Positions 53,606 through 62,459 of a DNA stretch of 64,000 bases are shown one piece after another (position 1 is the first letter of the stretch; each line of letters starts with the position of its first letter). Made by a program: the position numbers and the translations under genes. Under the pieces are notes generated by a model that saw only the letters and a program-made list of their open reading frames with translations, did no database searches and was not told the DNA's origin. The stretch comes from Enhygromyxa salina. GTDB lineage: Bacteria; Myxococcota_A; Polyangia; Nannocystales; Nannocystaceae. Where the stretch lies: contig NZ_PVNL01000046.1 in NCBI RefSeq assembly GCF_002994635.1, positions 23,795-87,794 on the forward strand. The letters run 5' to 3'.

Positions 53606-54859
53606 GTGAACGCACCTGTCCCACCCCGCGATCAGGTCGACGCGCAATGTCCAGCTTGCCGGCTGCACGCGCTGGTCCCGATGCTGCTGCGCAGGATCGA
53701 GCATGATCGCTGGGCGCAGGTCGAACCCGAGGAAGACACGGGCGACGACGAAGTGGTGCAAATCGACGCCTGCCCGGTCTGCAATGGGGCGTGGTTCGAT
53801 GCCGGGGAGCTCGACCTGCTCGCCGGTGAAGCGACCGATCTCGAGCACGCCCTCGACCCCACGTCGCACCCGAGCAAGCGCGGGTGCCCGCGCGGGTGTT
53901 CGGTCATGCGCGAGCACGATCTACCCGGAGTGATCCGCACACCGGTCGATCATTGCCACACCTGCAAGGGCATCTGGCTCGACGGTCACGAGCGCCACAA
54001 GCTCGCCAAGTCCACGACCCGCGAGGGCCAGCAAGACGTCAAGCAACGCATGGCCCGGCGCGGGGCGATCTGGGCGGCGCAGCTGCTGGTCCAGCTCCCC
54101 GTCGAGGTCGAGAACCCGGTCCACACCACGCCCTGGGTGGTGATCTCGATCGTGACCGCGCTGCTGTCCTGCTTCGCGCTGCAGCTGCTGGGCATCGTGG
54201 ATCTTGGCAACTGCGCGCCGGGCCTCGGCGATCTGCCGAGCGGCGCGATGTTTGGTGACCTGGCCGACGGCGCCACGTTTGCGGATCTGTGCTTTGCGCC
54301 CGTCGCTGGCTCACTCAAGCACCAGTGGGGCAGGCTTGGATTCGGGGCGATCGGCGAAGGCAGCTGGTACACGCTGACCACCCACTGGCTGCTGCACGGC
54401 GGCTGGGCCCACCTGCTGGGCAATTGTTATTTCCTCTACATCTTCGGCGACAACGTCGAGACCCTGTTTGGGCGGCGGCGCTTCGTGCTGTTCTTCCTGG
54501 GCGCTGCGCTGATCGGCGGGTTCGCGGAGGTGCTGCTCACGCAGAACACGGTCTCGCCGATCATCGGGGCGTCTGGGGGAATTGCCGGGGTGATGGCGGC
54601 CTACCTGTGGTGCTTTCCTCGCAACAAGCTGTTTCAGGTGGTGCTGTTCGTGCAGCTCAAGCTGCCGGTCTGGGTGTACCTGTTTGTCTGGGTCGGGTTT
54701 CAGGCGGTGATGGGGTTGTTCGAGACCAGCGACGCGGGCGTGGCCTGGTTCTCGCACCTGTTTGGGTTCGCGTTTGGGGCCGCCGTGACCCCGCTGATCT
54801 TGCGAATGCGTCGGCGCGAGATCGCCAAGACAGTCCGCACGCCCGCGCTGGCGCTCTAG
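53606..54859 (+). CDS. Rhomboid-family intramembrane protease with N-terminal zinc ribbons
   Basis: A 417-residue inner-membrane protein. Two treble-clef Cys clusters come first: CPACRLH with CPVCNGAWFDAGEL (residues about 10-70) and CPRGCSV with CHTCKGIWLDGHE (about 90-135), as in the zf-TFIIB group. Six helices follow, with the Ser of GASGGIAGVMAAY, the His of SHLFGFAFG and the HLLGNCYF loop, that is, the rhomboid Ser-His dyad and the H-x-x-x-N helix. It should cleave membrane-anchored substrates, with the zinc ribbons as cytoplasmic adaptor. The start is uncertain: a TTG at 53549 also reads. Confidence 0.8.
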   Translation: MNAPVPPRDQVDAQCPACRLHALVPMLLRRIEHDRWAQVEPEEDTGDDEVVQIDACPVCNGAWFDAGELDLLAGEATDLEHALDPTSHPSKRGCPRGCSVMREHDLPGVIRTPVDHCHTCKGIWLDGHERHKLAKSTTREGQQDVKQRMARRGAIWAAQLLVQLPVEVENPVHTTPWVVISIVTALLSCFALQLLGIVDLGNCAPGLGDLPSGAMFGDLADGATFADLCFAPVAGSLKHQWGRLGFGAIGEGSWYTLTTHWLLHGGWAHLLGNCYFLYIFGDNVETLFGRRRFVLFFLGAALIGGFAEVLLTQNTVSPIIGASGGIAGVMAAYLWCFPRNKLFQVVLFVQLKLPVWVYLFVWVGFQAVMGLFETSDAGVAWFSHLFGFAFGAAVTPLILRMRRREIAKTVRTPALAL

Positions 54860-54889
54860 CGCCGCCCCGGCCGACCCGGCCGACCCGGC

Positions 54890-55177
54890 CTACCCTTCTT
54901 CGGGCGCCCGCCAGGCGGTGTCGGCGAGGTCGCCGTCTTCGAACCCGAAGAACACCTTCATCTGGTTCTCCAGGAAGTCGCGGCCTTCTTTGGTCTGCAG
55001 GTCCAGCCGGTAGGTGTTGATGTAGCGGGGCGACTCCTTGAGCCACATCTGCCAGGCCTTCATCGAGACGTTTTCGTAGACCTGCTTGCCGAACTCGGTC
55101 GGGAACGGCCGAAACGGGATGCCCGGTAATTCGGCGTTCAATTTCTTGCAGTGGACCATTCGGGGCTGATTACTCAT
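54890..55177 (-). CDS. YggX-like iron(II)-trafficking protein
   Basis: A 95-residue protein with the YggX outline: MVHCKKLNAELPGIPFRPFP at the start (conserved Cys10), then ENVSMKAWQMWLKESPRYINTYRLDLQTKEGRDFLENQM. Family members protect iron-sulfur clusters from oxidation. It is 46 bases from the glycyl-tRNA synthetase stop on the same strand. Confidence 0.88.
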   Translation of the reverse strand: MSNQPRMVHCKKLNAELPGIPFRPFPTEFGKQVYENVSMKAWQMWLKESPRYINTYRLDLQTKEGRDFLENQMKVFFGFEDGDLADTAWRAPEEG

Positions 55178-55222
55178 CGCTCGTTCCTGTCTGTCGGGGC
55201 GGACCTTAGCACATGGGCAGCA

Positions 55223-56821
55223 CTACTCGCGGCCCTCGCGGAGGGCCTCGCGCACGACGTCGACGGCGGCGCCGATCTTGATCCGATCTTGGCGGCGATC
55301 GTCGCGGTAGCGGATCGTGACGGTCTCGTCCTCGGCGGTCTGACCGTCGATCGTCAGGCAGTAGGGCGTGCCGATCTCGTCGTGACGGGCGTAGCGCCGG
55401 CCGATCGCGTGCTGCATGTCGAGCTTGGCGCTGACGCCCTGCTTGAAGAACTCGTCGGCGACCTTGCGCGCGGTCTCGTCCATGCCGTCCTTGCGGACCA
55501 GCGGCAGGATCGCGCACTTGATCGGGGCCAGGCGCGGGTGCAGGCGCAAGACCGTGCGCGCGCCCTTGCCCTGCTCGTCGCCGGGCTCCTCGGCGTAGGC
55601 GTTGCACAGGACCGCGAGCACGCCCCGGGTCGCGCCCGCGGCGGGCTCGACCACGTGGGGGACGTAGCGCCAGCCCTGCTTGCCGGTCTCGGGATCGGTC
55701 GCCTCGGCGTCGTGATAGACCAACTTCTTGCCCGAGCCCTTGGCGTGGGCCGAGAGGTCGTAGTTGGTGCGCGAGGCGATGCCCTCGAGCTCGTCCCAGC
55801 CCCACGGGAACTGGTACTCGATGTCGAAGGTGCCGTCGGAGTAGTGGGCGAGCTCGGCGGGATCGTGCTCGCGGAAGCTGAGCTTGTCGGCGCTCAGGCC
55901 GATGCTCTGCCACCACTTCATGCGCTGCTCCTTCCAGTAGGCCAGCGCCTCGCGGCCCTTGCCGGGCTCGACGAAGTACTCCATCTCCATCTGCTCGAAC
56001 TCGCACGAGCGGAAGATGAAGTGCTCGACGGTGACCTCGTTGCGGAAGCTCTTGCCCATCTGCGCGATCCCAAACGGGATCTTGGCGGCCATCGACTGCT
56101 GGATGTTCAAGAACTGGACGAACATGCCCTGCGCGGTCTCGGGCCGCAGGTACACGGCGGACTCGGAGATCACGGCGTCGACGGCAGCGCGCAGGGCCTT
56201 GGGATCGTCGCCGCGCTCGACCCCGGCCTGGACCGCGGCGATGACCCCCGCGAGCGGATCGACGGGGCCCAGGTTGGTCCGGAACATGCCGTTGAAGTCG
56301 CGCTCGGCCGACAAGAACGGTGAGCCGCAGTTGGGGCACACGTAGCCGCGATCCCCGGCCTTGGCCCCGTGCAGGACCTTGCCCTTGCGCTCGAGCGTGA
56401 TGCCCTGCTCCGCGAGCGGCTCGGCGAGCTTGTCGAGCGCGGCCTTGGCCCGGCCCTTGTCGGCCAGCTCGATCGGGGCGTCTTCACCCGCAGCCTTGCG
56501 CGGGGCCTTGTCAGCCCGGAACCGCTCCTGGCAGACCTGACAGTCGACCAGCGGATCGGTGAAGTTGGCGAGGTGACCGCTGCTGCGCCAGACCTCCGGG
56601 TGCATGACGATCGACGCGTCGAGCCCGTAGATGTCCTCGCGGCTGTGGACCATCGCCGTCCACCACTCGTTCATGAGGTTGCGCTTGAGCTCGACGCCCA
56701 TCGGCCCGTAGTCGTAGGCGCTGCGCAGGCCGCCGTAGATCTCAGAGCTCTGAAACACGAAGCCCCTGCGCTTGCACAGGGAGACGATCTTTTGCATGAG
56801 CTCTGGTTCTTCGGTCGCCAT
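55223..56821 (-). CDS. glyS: Glycyl-tRNA synthetase (homodimeric type)
   Basis: A 532-residue class II synthetase of the single-subunit (alpha-2) type. Motif 1 region GPMGVELKRNL, a Zn-binding insertion with CQVC and later CPNC, motif 2 SFRNEVTVEHFIFRSCEFEQMEMEYF, and the anticodon-binding end KIGAAVDVVREALREG are visible. It charges tRNA-Gly. Lacking glyQ/glyS two-gene organisation is normal for this type. The gene symbol follows bacterial usage; glyQS is also used. Confidence 0.92.
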   Translation of the reverse strand: MATEEPELMQKIVSLCKRRGFVFQSSEIYGGLRSAYDYGPMGVELKRNLMNEWWTAMVHSREDIYGLDASIVMHPEVWRSSGHLANFTDPLVDCQVCQERFRADKAPRKAAGEDAPIELADKGRAKAALDKLAEPLAEQGITLERKGKVLHGAKAGDRGYVCPNCGSPFLSAERDFNGMFRTNLGPVDPLAGVIAAVQAGVERGDDPKALRAAVDAVISESAVYLRPETAQGMFVQFLNIQQSMAAKIPFGIAQMGKSFRNEVTVEHFIFRSCEFEQMEMEYFVEPGKGREALAYWKEQRMKWWQSIGLSADKLSFREHDPAELAHYSDGTFDIEYQFPWGWDELEGIASRTNYDLSAHAKGSGKKLVYHDAEATDPETGKQGWRYVPHVVEPAAGATRGVLAVLCNAYAEEPGDEQGKGARTVLRLHPRLAPIKCAILPLVRKDGMDETARKVADEFFKQGVSAKLDMQHAIGRRYARHDEIGTPYCLTIDGQTAEDETVTIRYRDDRRQDRIKIGAAVDVVREALREGRE

Positions 56822-56858
56822 GGGCCGCGCTTAGTAGCATAGACATCTGAGAGGGTCA

Positions 56859-57563
56859 TTACTTGGCGGTGAGCCGCTCGAACAGGGCTGGGGCGCTGAG
56901 CTTGGGGTCGAGGTGGGGGCTGGTGACGAGGGCGATGTCGCCGTCGGGGATCGGCTCGACCACGACCGGGAGCATCAGGACTTCGTCGTCTGCGGTGATT
57001 GCGATTCGGCGGCCGACTTGCTCGGTGGTCAGCGCGGCGAGCTGCTGTCGCTGCGACTCGCCGAGCTGAACGTGGACGCGGGGGCCGAGGTCGTGGGGCT
57101 CGAGGGTGGCGCGGGCGTCGTCGTCGAGGGTGAAGCCCCGGGAGGTGTCGACGAAATACAGGCGCCACGCGACCCGCTCGTGGGGGCCGAATGGCTCGGG
57201 CTGCCAGACCGGGCGCAGCTCGGGCATGCGGGGGCGCCGTCGCTCGTAGTCGGCGAGGGCGTCGGCGAGCGCCTCGCGGGTCTCGGCTTCGATGATCGGC
57301 TCGGGGTGACGCAGGCCCTCGGGGCCGGTGCGACCCTCGAGCCGGGCGTCGGCGCCGGGCGGGCGGGCGATCGAGATCTCGGTGACGAACGCGATCACCC
57401 AGGGGTGATGGTCGACGACCGGGGCGACGCGGATCTGGGCGCGGATCGGCGTGGGGGTGCCGCGCGCCTGGGCGCTGTCGGACGGCTTGCTGCACGCCGC
57501 CACGGTTGGGCCCAGCGCGAGCGCGAGCGCGGCGGTGATCCGCAGGGCTCGATTTGCAGTCAC
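56859..57563 (-). CDS. Lipoprotein with SecD-like P1-head fold
   Basis: A 234-residue lipoprotein; GTG start at 57563 and lipobox TVAAC. The C-terminal 80 residues (PHDLGPRVHVQLGESQRQQLAALTTEQVGRRIAITADDEVLMLP) match the SecDF P1-head subdomain, in which beta-strands carry a bound chain, but the transmembrane part of SecD is absent. The gene begins 5 bases after the stop of the LNS2-like lipoprotein gene, so the two form an operon. Probably an envelope chaperone-like protein. Confidence 0.65.
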   Translation of the reverse strand: MTANRALRITAALALALGPTVAACSKPSDSAQARGTPTPIRAQIRVAPVVDHHPWVIAFVTEISIARPPGADARLEGRTGPEGLRHPEPIIEAETREALADALADYERRRPRMPELRPVWQPEPFGPHERVAWRLYFVDTSRGFTLDDDARATLEPHDLGPRVHVQLGESQRQQLAALTTEQVGRRIAITADDEVLMLPVVVEPIPDGDIALVTSPHLDPKLSAPALFERLTAK

Positions 57564-57568
57564 GCGGC

Positions 57569-58771
57569 TCAATCGCAGAGATCCGCGAGCGCGCTGTACT
57601 CGGGTACCAGCTCGCCGTAGCTCTCGATCCGCCGACCGCCCCACGGATCCGTGAATTGAAACAACACGCGGTGATCGAGGGGCATGATCCCGGCGTTGTC
57701 GTAGGCCTCGGCGTCGGAGTCGGTGTTGCCAAACACGTAGGTGGGGATCAGGCCCTTGCCCATGAGCATGGCCAGCTCGCCGGTCTTGTAGGCGACGGCC
57801 GCGTCACCGAGCGCGCCCTCGAGGAACAGGCTGGTGTGAATGATGCCCGGCGGGAACCCGCGCTCGGCGATGAACTCGCGCGAGCGCTGGACCAGGAACT
57901 CGGGCCGCGCGGTCAGGTACATGGCGTGATAGCCCTTGTCCTGCAGCGTGCTCAGGGCCGTGGCCGCGAACTGGTTGGCCATTGGCGTGACCCCGGCCAG
58001 CAGATCGACGAACTCCTCGGTCTCGAAGGTGGTGAGGGTGCCGTCGATGTCGCTGAGGAAGATCGGTGTGCCGGGCTCGACGACCTCGATGAAGCCGTCG
58101 GTGGTGGTCTGATCCCCGCGCACGACCATGTGGACGCGGTGCCGGCCAAAGTCGAGCTGCTGGTCGGGCGGGATCTCGAGGTAGACCCAGCCGCCGGTGT
58201 CCTCGACGCCCTCGATGGTCGCGTGGGCGCCCTCTTCCGTCGTCCATGCCTCACCCATGAACTCCCACGGTCCCGCACAATTGCGCATGACGTAGACGTC
58301 GACGCGCTCGTCCTTTAGATCCTTGTCGAAGGTGCCGTAGGTGAACTTGCCCATCAGCCACTGGGTCTCGCCCGGCACATAGAACATGTCGCGGACGCGG
58401 TGCTGGGGGTCGCCCGCGAGCGCGATTACGTTGCTGTCGAAGTGCTCCCAGCTGAGCTCGGGCCCGGGCGCGGGTGGGGCCGCGTCGCAGGCCGGGGGGG
58501 CCCCGCACCACGGGCCGAAGCCGGTCTCGCCGTCGCCGTCGCCGTCGCCGGGCTCACCGTCGCCATCGCCGGGCTCACCGTCCCCGTCGCCGGGCTCGCC
58601 ATCCCCGTCGCCGGGCTCGCCGTCCCCGCTGTCGCCATCGCCATCGCCATCGCCATCGCCGCTGGTCTCGACCGCCGCCATGCTGGTCTCGCTGGGCGAG
58701 GTCTCGACGCCACACGCGGGCAGCATCGAGCATGCGCAGAAGGCCGCGAGTCGGGTCGAGCGCCAGGACAT
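57569..58771 (-). CDS. LNS2/HAD-domain lipoprotein with Gly-Asp linker
   Basis: A 400-residue lipoprotein (MLPAC lipobox) with a Gly-Asp/Gly-Glu-Pro-Gly-Asp linker (about 38-82). The C-terminal half has FLSDIDGTLTTFE, the HAD motif I (DxDGT), LTARPEFLVQRSREFI and GNTDSDAEAY, the layout of the LNS2 (lipin/Smp2) phosphatase domain. The usual substrate of this fold is phosphatidate. A signal peptide and lipid anchor for a Mg-dependent HAD phosphatase are unusual. A small beta-domain (WEHFDSNVIALAGDPQHRVRDMFYV) precedes it. Confidence 0.75.
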   Translation of the reverse strand: MSWRSTRLAAFCACSMLPACGVETSPSETSMAAVETSGDGDGDGDGDSGDGEPGDGDGEPGDGDGEPGDGDGEPGDGDGDGETGFGPWCGAPPACDAAPPAPGPELSWEHFDSNVIALAGDPQHRVRDMFYVPGETQWLMGKFTYGTFDKDLKDERVDVYVMRNCAGPWEFMGEAWTTEEGAHATIEGVEDTGGWVYLEIPPDQQLDFGRHRVHMVVRGDQTTTDGFIEVVEPGTPIFLSDIDGTLTTFETEEFVDLLAGVTPMANQFAATALSTLQDKGYHAMYLTARPEFLVQRSREFIAERGFPPGIIHTSLFLEGALGDAAVAYKTGELAMLMGKGLIPTYVFGNTDSDAEAYDNAGIMPLDHRVLFQFTDPWGGRRIESYGELVPEYSALADLCD

Positions 58772-58855
58772 CTCGCAAAACTACCGAAATTGTTGCAACC
58801 GCGGGCCAGGTTTTTGGTGATCTACCGGGTGACCGCGCAGGGACGACGTACGCAC

Positions 58856-58892
58856 AAAAAACCCCGGGTGGGGCTTGCGCCTCACCCGGGTT
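58856..58892 (-). terminator. Intrinsic terminator on the minus strand
   Basis: Read on the minus strand, AACCCGGGTG and CACCCGGGG form a strong stem of at least 8 pairs (extended by a GGC/GCC inner part) followed directly by six T. It ends transcription coming from the OYE-type gene or from the small peptide frame at 58927-59013. Confidence 0.75.
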
Positions 58893-58926
58893 CCCCGTTC
58901 TGCTCGCAGCGCGATCCGAAGGTGGT

Positions 58927-59013
58927 TCACGCTGCGCTCCCGTTGTCCCCGAAGCGGATGAACACCACTCCGTTCGACTCGACCGGACTCCCATTCGGTC
59001 GCTCTGAACTCAT
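58927..59013 (-). CDS. Possible 28-residue peptide
   Basis: An open frame starts with ATG at 59013 (MSSERPNGSPVESNGVV…) and ends in TGA at 58927, 35 bases before the intrinsic terminator at 58856-58892. The composition is free of the Arg/Ala bias of shadow frames. It lies 48 bases after the OYE-type stop. No Shine-Dalgarno sequence is clear, so it may not be translated. Confidence 0.35.
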   Translation of the reverse strand: MSSERPNGSPVESNGVVFIRFGDNGSAA

Positions 59014-59060
59014 AGCACTACGCGGCATTCGGGCACGGGTTACCGCGGAGAAAAATAACC

Positions 59061-60392
59061 TCACTCGGGGGCGAGCAACCGGCGCCGACCGTCGTGGGTC
59101 AAGGTCACGTCCGGTGCGTCGAGCGCTTCACGGTCCCACAGCTGGCAGGTCACCTGCTTGTGCTTGGTATCGAGCGCCTCGCAGTAGTTTGTGAATTTGC
59201 AGCGACGGATCTCACCGCCGAGACCGGTGCGCATCTTCAGCCACCAGTCGGGGTCGGCCAGGCTCTGGCGGGCGGCGCCGATGATGTCGGCCTCGTCCTG
59301 CCGCAAGATGCGATCCGCGATCTCGAACGAGTTGATGCCGCCCGCGGCGACGATCGGCGTCGCGTGCCCGCTCGCGTGGACGGCTGCGCGGATCACTGCG
59401 GACAGCGGCACGTTTCGCGCGAACGGGCCTCGGCTGTCCGAGTAGACCGTGGGCATACATTCATAGCCGCTGGGCCCGGTGTAGGGGTACACGGCCTCGC
59501 CGACCTTGGGGGGCTTGGCGTCGTCGAATTTTCCGCCCTTCGAGATCGACAGGAAGTTCATGCCCGCGCGCGCGAACGCGACGCCAACGTGCTCGGCGTC
59601 ACCTGGGTCGCTGCCACCCTCGATCACCTCGTCACCGAGGAAGCGACAGCCGATCGCGTAGTCTGAGCCAACATGCGCGCGCACGCCCGCGTAGACCTCG
59701 AGCGGCAGCCGCAGTCGACCCTCGCGCGAACCGCCGTAGCCGTCGTCGCGCGTGTTCGTGCGCGACAGGAAACTGGCCATTGTATAGGCGTGGGCGTAGT
59801 GCAGCTCGACCCCGTCAAACCCAGCTTCGCGGGCGCGACCGGCCGCCGCGGCGAACAGGCCCGGGAGCACCTTGGGGAGCTCGCGGACGTGCTCGAGGTG
59901 GGTGTCACAGACCTGCTCGCGGTAGCCAAAGCGCAGATCCCGGAGCTCGCGGGCGTCCAGGACCGCCTCGTGGAGCGCGTCGTCACCGTCGGTCAGGGCC
60001 TGGCGCAGCTCCGTGTCACCGGCCTCGCGCCAGCGCGGGTCGCCCAGGTGGTCCGCGAGGCGAGCTTTGTGGCCTGCGTCAATTCGCAGGAACCGCGCGA
60101 AGAATTTTTGCGCGGGCGGCCGGCGCTTGACCGTGAGAAAGTCGATGCACTGGATAAATAGCTTGGTCTCACCTTCGCTGGCCTCGCGCACGGCCTGGAC
60201 CAGCTCGCGCAGACCACTGATGAAGCGGTCGTCACCGATCCGTAGCAGCGGGCCGGAGGGCACGTCACGAATTCCCGTGGCCTCGACCACGAGCGCGCCC
60301 GGCTTGCCCCGGGCGAATCGGCGATACCAGCCGATCACGTCGGGCGTGACAAAGCCGTCTTCCGTGGCCCGCCATGGCACCATCGCGGGCAC
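59061..60392 (-). CDS. NADH:flavin oxidoreductase, Old Yellow Enzyme family (N-terminus longer than any standard start)
   Basis: A 443-residue frame from GTG at 60392. TIM-barrel FMN features: GFDGVELHYAHAYTMASFLS, TNTRDDGYGGSREGR and the GGINSFEIA phosphate site. Homology clearly runs further upstream in the same frame: codons 60393-60446 read PLFQPIELGPITLATRTW, the standard OYE start, and the frame is open to a TGA at 60528-60530, with WTPPQRIRHAIAP just after it. No ATG, GTG or TTG exists upstream of 60392 within this frame. Initiation may be at ATC 60522-60524 (G-rich stretch 7 bases before) or ATT 60501-60503. It should reduce activated C=C bonds. Confidence 0.85.
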   Translation of the reverse strand: MPAMVPWRATEDGFVTPDVIGWYRRFARGKPGALVVEATGIRDVPSGPLLRIGDDRFISGLRELVQAVREASEGETKLFIQCIDFLTVKRRPPAQKFFARFLRIDAGHKARLADHLGDPRWREAGDTELRQALTDGDDALHEAVLDARELRDLRFGYREQVCDTHLEHVRELPKVLPGLFAAAAGRAREAGFDGVELHYAHAYTMASFLSRTNTRDDGYGGSREGRLRLPLEVYAGVRAHVGSDYAIGCRFLGDEVIEGGSDPGDAEHVGVAFARAGMNFLSISKGGKFDDAKPPKVGEAVYPYTGPSGYECMPTVYSDSRGPFARNVPLSAVIRAAVHASGHATPIVAAGGINSFEIADRILRQDEADIIGAARQSLADPDWWLKMRTGLGGEIRRCKFTNYCEALDTKHKQVTCQLWDREALDAPDVTLTHDGRRRLLAPE

Positions 60393-60580
60393 CCAGGTGC
60401 GGGTAGCGAGGGTGATCGGCCCCAGCTCGATCGGCTGAAACAGCGGGCTCGCGGCCGCCTGCGCGGCGGTTGGCCACTGGGTTGGCGCGATCGCGTGGCG
60501 AATGCGCTGTGGCGGGGTCCAGATGGCTCAGCCCCCCAACCTGGTCCCCAACCTGCTGCTGTGGTCGCGCATGATCATGT

Positions 60581-61336
60581 TCATGATCCGGGCAGGAACG
60601 ACACGGCGTGACGGGCCAGGCTCAGGCCCTCGCCCATGATGATCTGGGTGCCCCAGCGCTCGATCCACACGACATCGCGGGCCCCGGCCCGATACACGTA
60701 GGTGCCGACGCGCGAGCCCGCTGGCCGACCGTGGCTGCCGAGCGCCGCGACGCTGGCCTGGCCGCGCCGGGCGAGCGCGTAGACCCGGGGATGATCGGGG
60801 CGGGGCTGGACGTTGCGGGCTGGCTCGCCCGCGAGGCCATGATCGAGCACGGGCTCGACGGCGAACCAATCGTCGGTCTCGCGCGAGCCGATCAACCACC
60901 GCTTGCGCTCGCCGTCGGCCATGATCGCCACGACCGTGGTGGTGCCGCCCTCGCGCAAGCGCAAGATTCCTTCGATGACGAAGTCGCCCTCGACCTGGCT
61001 GTCGCTGGCTTCGATCAGGACCACGTCACCCACGCGCAGACCTTCGATGTCGAGGTCTTCGGCGGCCCGTGGGGCGTTGCCCCCGGCGGCGACCATGCCC
61101 CGATCATTCTCGAGGGAGGCCTGCAGTCGCTCGGCGACCCGGGCTCGGACTTTCTTCACTGACACATTCTCCGATGGTGCGCCGCTGGCGGCTGCCAGGG
61201 CGAGCGGCGCGTCTCCGCCCTGTTCGAGGGCGCGGCTGTTGTCACCCCAATCGCGCAGGCGACGAGCCGCGAGCACGCCCACCCAAAACGCGCCCGCGAT
61301 GGTCATGGCAGCGAGTAGGCTTGGTACAGCGAACAT
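60581..61336 (-). CDS. Membrane-anchored protein with DUF4178-like domain
   Basis: A 251-residue protein. MFAVPSLLAAMTIAGAFWVGVLAARRL is one transmembrane helix; a polar linker follows. From about residue 95 the sequence (LRVGDVVLIEASDSQVEGDFVIEGILRLREGGTTTVVAIMADGERKRWLIGSRETDDWF) has the strand order of the DUF4178 group, which is often encoded next to phage-shock or membrane-lipid genes. Function unknown. The start at 61336 begins the hydrophobic stretch. Confidence 0.68.
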   Translation of the reverse strand: MFAVPSLLAAMTIAGAFWVGVLAARRLRDWGDNSRALEQGGDAPLALAAASGAPSENVSVKKVRARVAERLQASLENDRGMVAAGGNAPRAAEDLDIEGLRVGDVVLIEASDSQVEGDFVIEGILRLREGGTTTVVAIMADGERKRWLIGSRETDDWFAVEPVLDHGLAGEPARNVQPRPDHPRVYALARRGQASVAALGSHGRPAGSRVGTYVYRAGARDVVWIERWGTQIIMGEGLSLARHAVSFLPGS

Positions 61337-61441
61337 GTCGGTATTCGCGCGGTGGATGTGAGCAGACGGTGGGAAGGCTCGTGCACACCACGTTGGCTCC
61401 GCGAAGCATACACCCGACTTGGGCCCGGTCGACGAGTTGCC

Positions 61442-61469
61442 TTGACGGCGTCGTGGCTGCGTAGATACA
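61442..61469 (+). promoter_or_regulatory. Candidate sigma-70-type promoter for the 2-oxo-acid dehydrogenase operon
   Basis: TTGACG at 61442-61447 and GATACA at 61464-61469, spaced by 16 bases, resemble the -35 and -10 elements seen in myxobacteria. The distance to the ATG at 61515 is 45 bases. Confidence 0.45.
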
Positions 61470-61514
61470 AGCCCTTCGGCGCCGCGCCGGCCGCGAACGC
61501 CAGCGAGCACATGC

Positions 61515-62459
61515 ATGCAAGCAACTCCCTGGGAACCTGAAGGGGTCGAAGCCCTGCTCGACTCGAACGGGGCGCTCGTCGACCCTTCGGCGGTCAGCGG
61601 GATCGATCTACGCAGCTACTACAAGAAAATGGTGGCCGCGCGGGTGCTCGATCACAAATTGCGACGGCTCGAGCTGCCGATGTGGGCGTCGTCGGCGGGC
61701 GAAGAGGCGGTCAGTGTCGCGATCGGTGATTCGGTGGCCGCCAACGATTGGGTGTTCGTCGGTAACCGCGACGCGGCGATCGGCCTGATCCGCGGAATGC
61801 CGCTGACCGAGCTGGCCCGCGAGCTGCTCAGGTCGCCGAGCGCACCAACACGCGGGCGCGCGCTGCCGGGCTCGATCAGCTCGAGCGCGCACAAGATCAT
61901 GGGCGCCTGCGAAGCTCTGGGCGCGAGCTTGGGGTTGGCCGCCGGGCACGCCCACGGTCAGGCGCTCGCTGGTGATGGAGCTGGCGCGACGCTCGTCGTG
62001 TTTGGCGAGGGCCTGACCACCACCGGGATGTTTCACGAGTCGATCTCCATGGCCATGGCCCACGATGTGCCCCTGGTGTTCGTGTGCAAGTCGCAGCTGT
62101 GGCCCGACGGCGCCCCACCCGAGGCCGGGCTGCTCGGTGACAGCGTGGCCGATCGCGCGCGGGCGGCCGGGATGTGGACGCGTCGCAGTGACGGCGCCGA
62201 TCCGCTCGGGGTCAAGCGATCGATCGCCGCGGCTCTGCACCGGGCCCACGACGGCGCGGGGCCGAGCCTCGTCGAGGTCGTGGTCACCTCGATCACGCGA
62301 GATCCTCCGGCCGAGCGCGACCCGATCGAGCGCATGCGTCGGCTGCTCGACAGCCGCGGCGAGTGGACCCAGACCTTTCAGGATGTGAGCGAGGCCGAGA
62401 TCAACGGACAACTCGAAAAGGCGTTCGAGCAGGCCCAGACCGACGGGGGGCCAGCGTGA
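61515..62459 (+). CDS. 2-oxo-acid dehydrogenase E1 component, alpha subunit
   Basis: A 314-residue ThDP enzyme subunit of the branched-chain/acetoin/pyruvate family. SSAGEEAVSVAIG is the E1-alpha entry; the ThDP site reads VVFGEGLTTTGMFHES, with GEG in place of the usual GDG, followed by HDVPLVFVCKSQLW. It works with the beta subunit encoded next and the E2 after it to convert a 2-oxo acid to acyl-CoA. In a branched-chain form it would give isobutyryl/isovaleryl-CoA for iso-fatty acids, which are abundant in myxobacteria. It is shorter than typical (about 330-400 residues). Confidence 0.85.
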   Translation: MQATPWEPEGVEALLDSNGALVDPSAVSGIDLRSYYKKMVAARVLDHKLRRLELPMWASSAGEEAVSVAIGDSVAANDWVFVGNRDAAIGLIRGMPLTELARELLRSPSAPTRGRALPGSISSSAHKIMGACEALGASLGLAAGHAHGQALAGDGAGATLVVFGEGLTTTGMFHESISMAMAHDVPLVFVCKSQLWPDGAPPEAGLLGDSVADRARAAGMWTRRSDGADPLGVKRSIAAALHRAHDGAGPSLVEVVVTSITRDPPAERDPIERMRRLLDSRGEWTQTFQDVSEAEINGQLEKAFEQAQTDGGPA

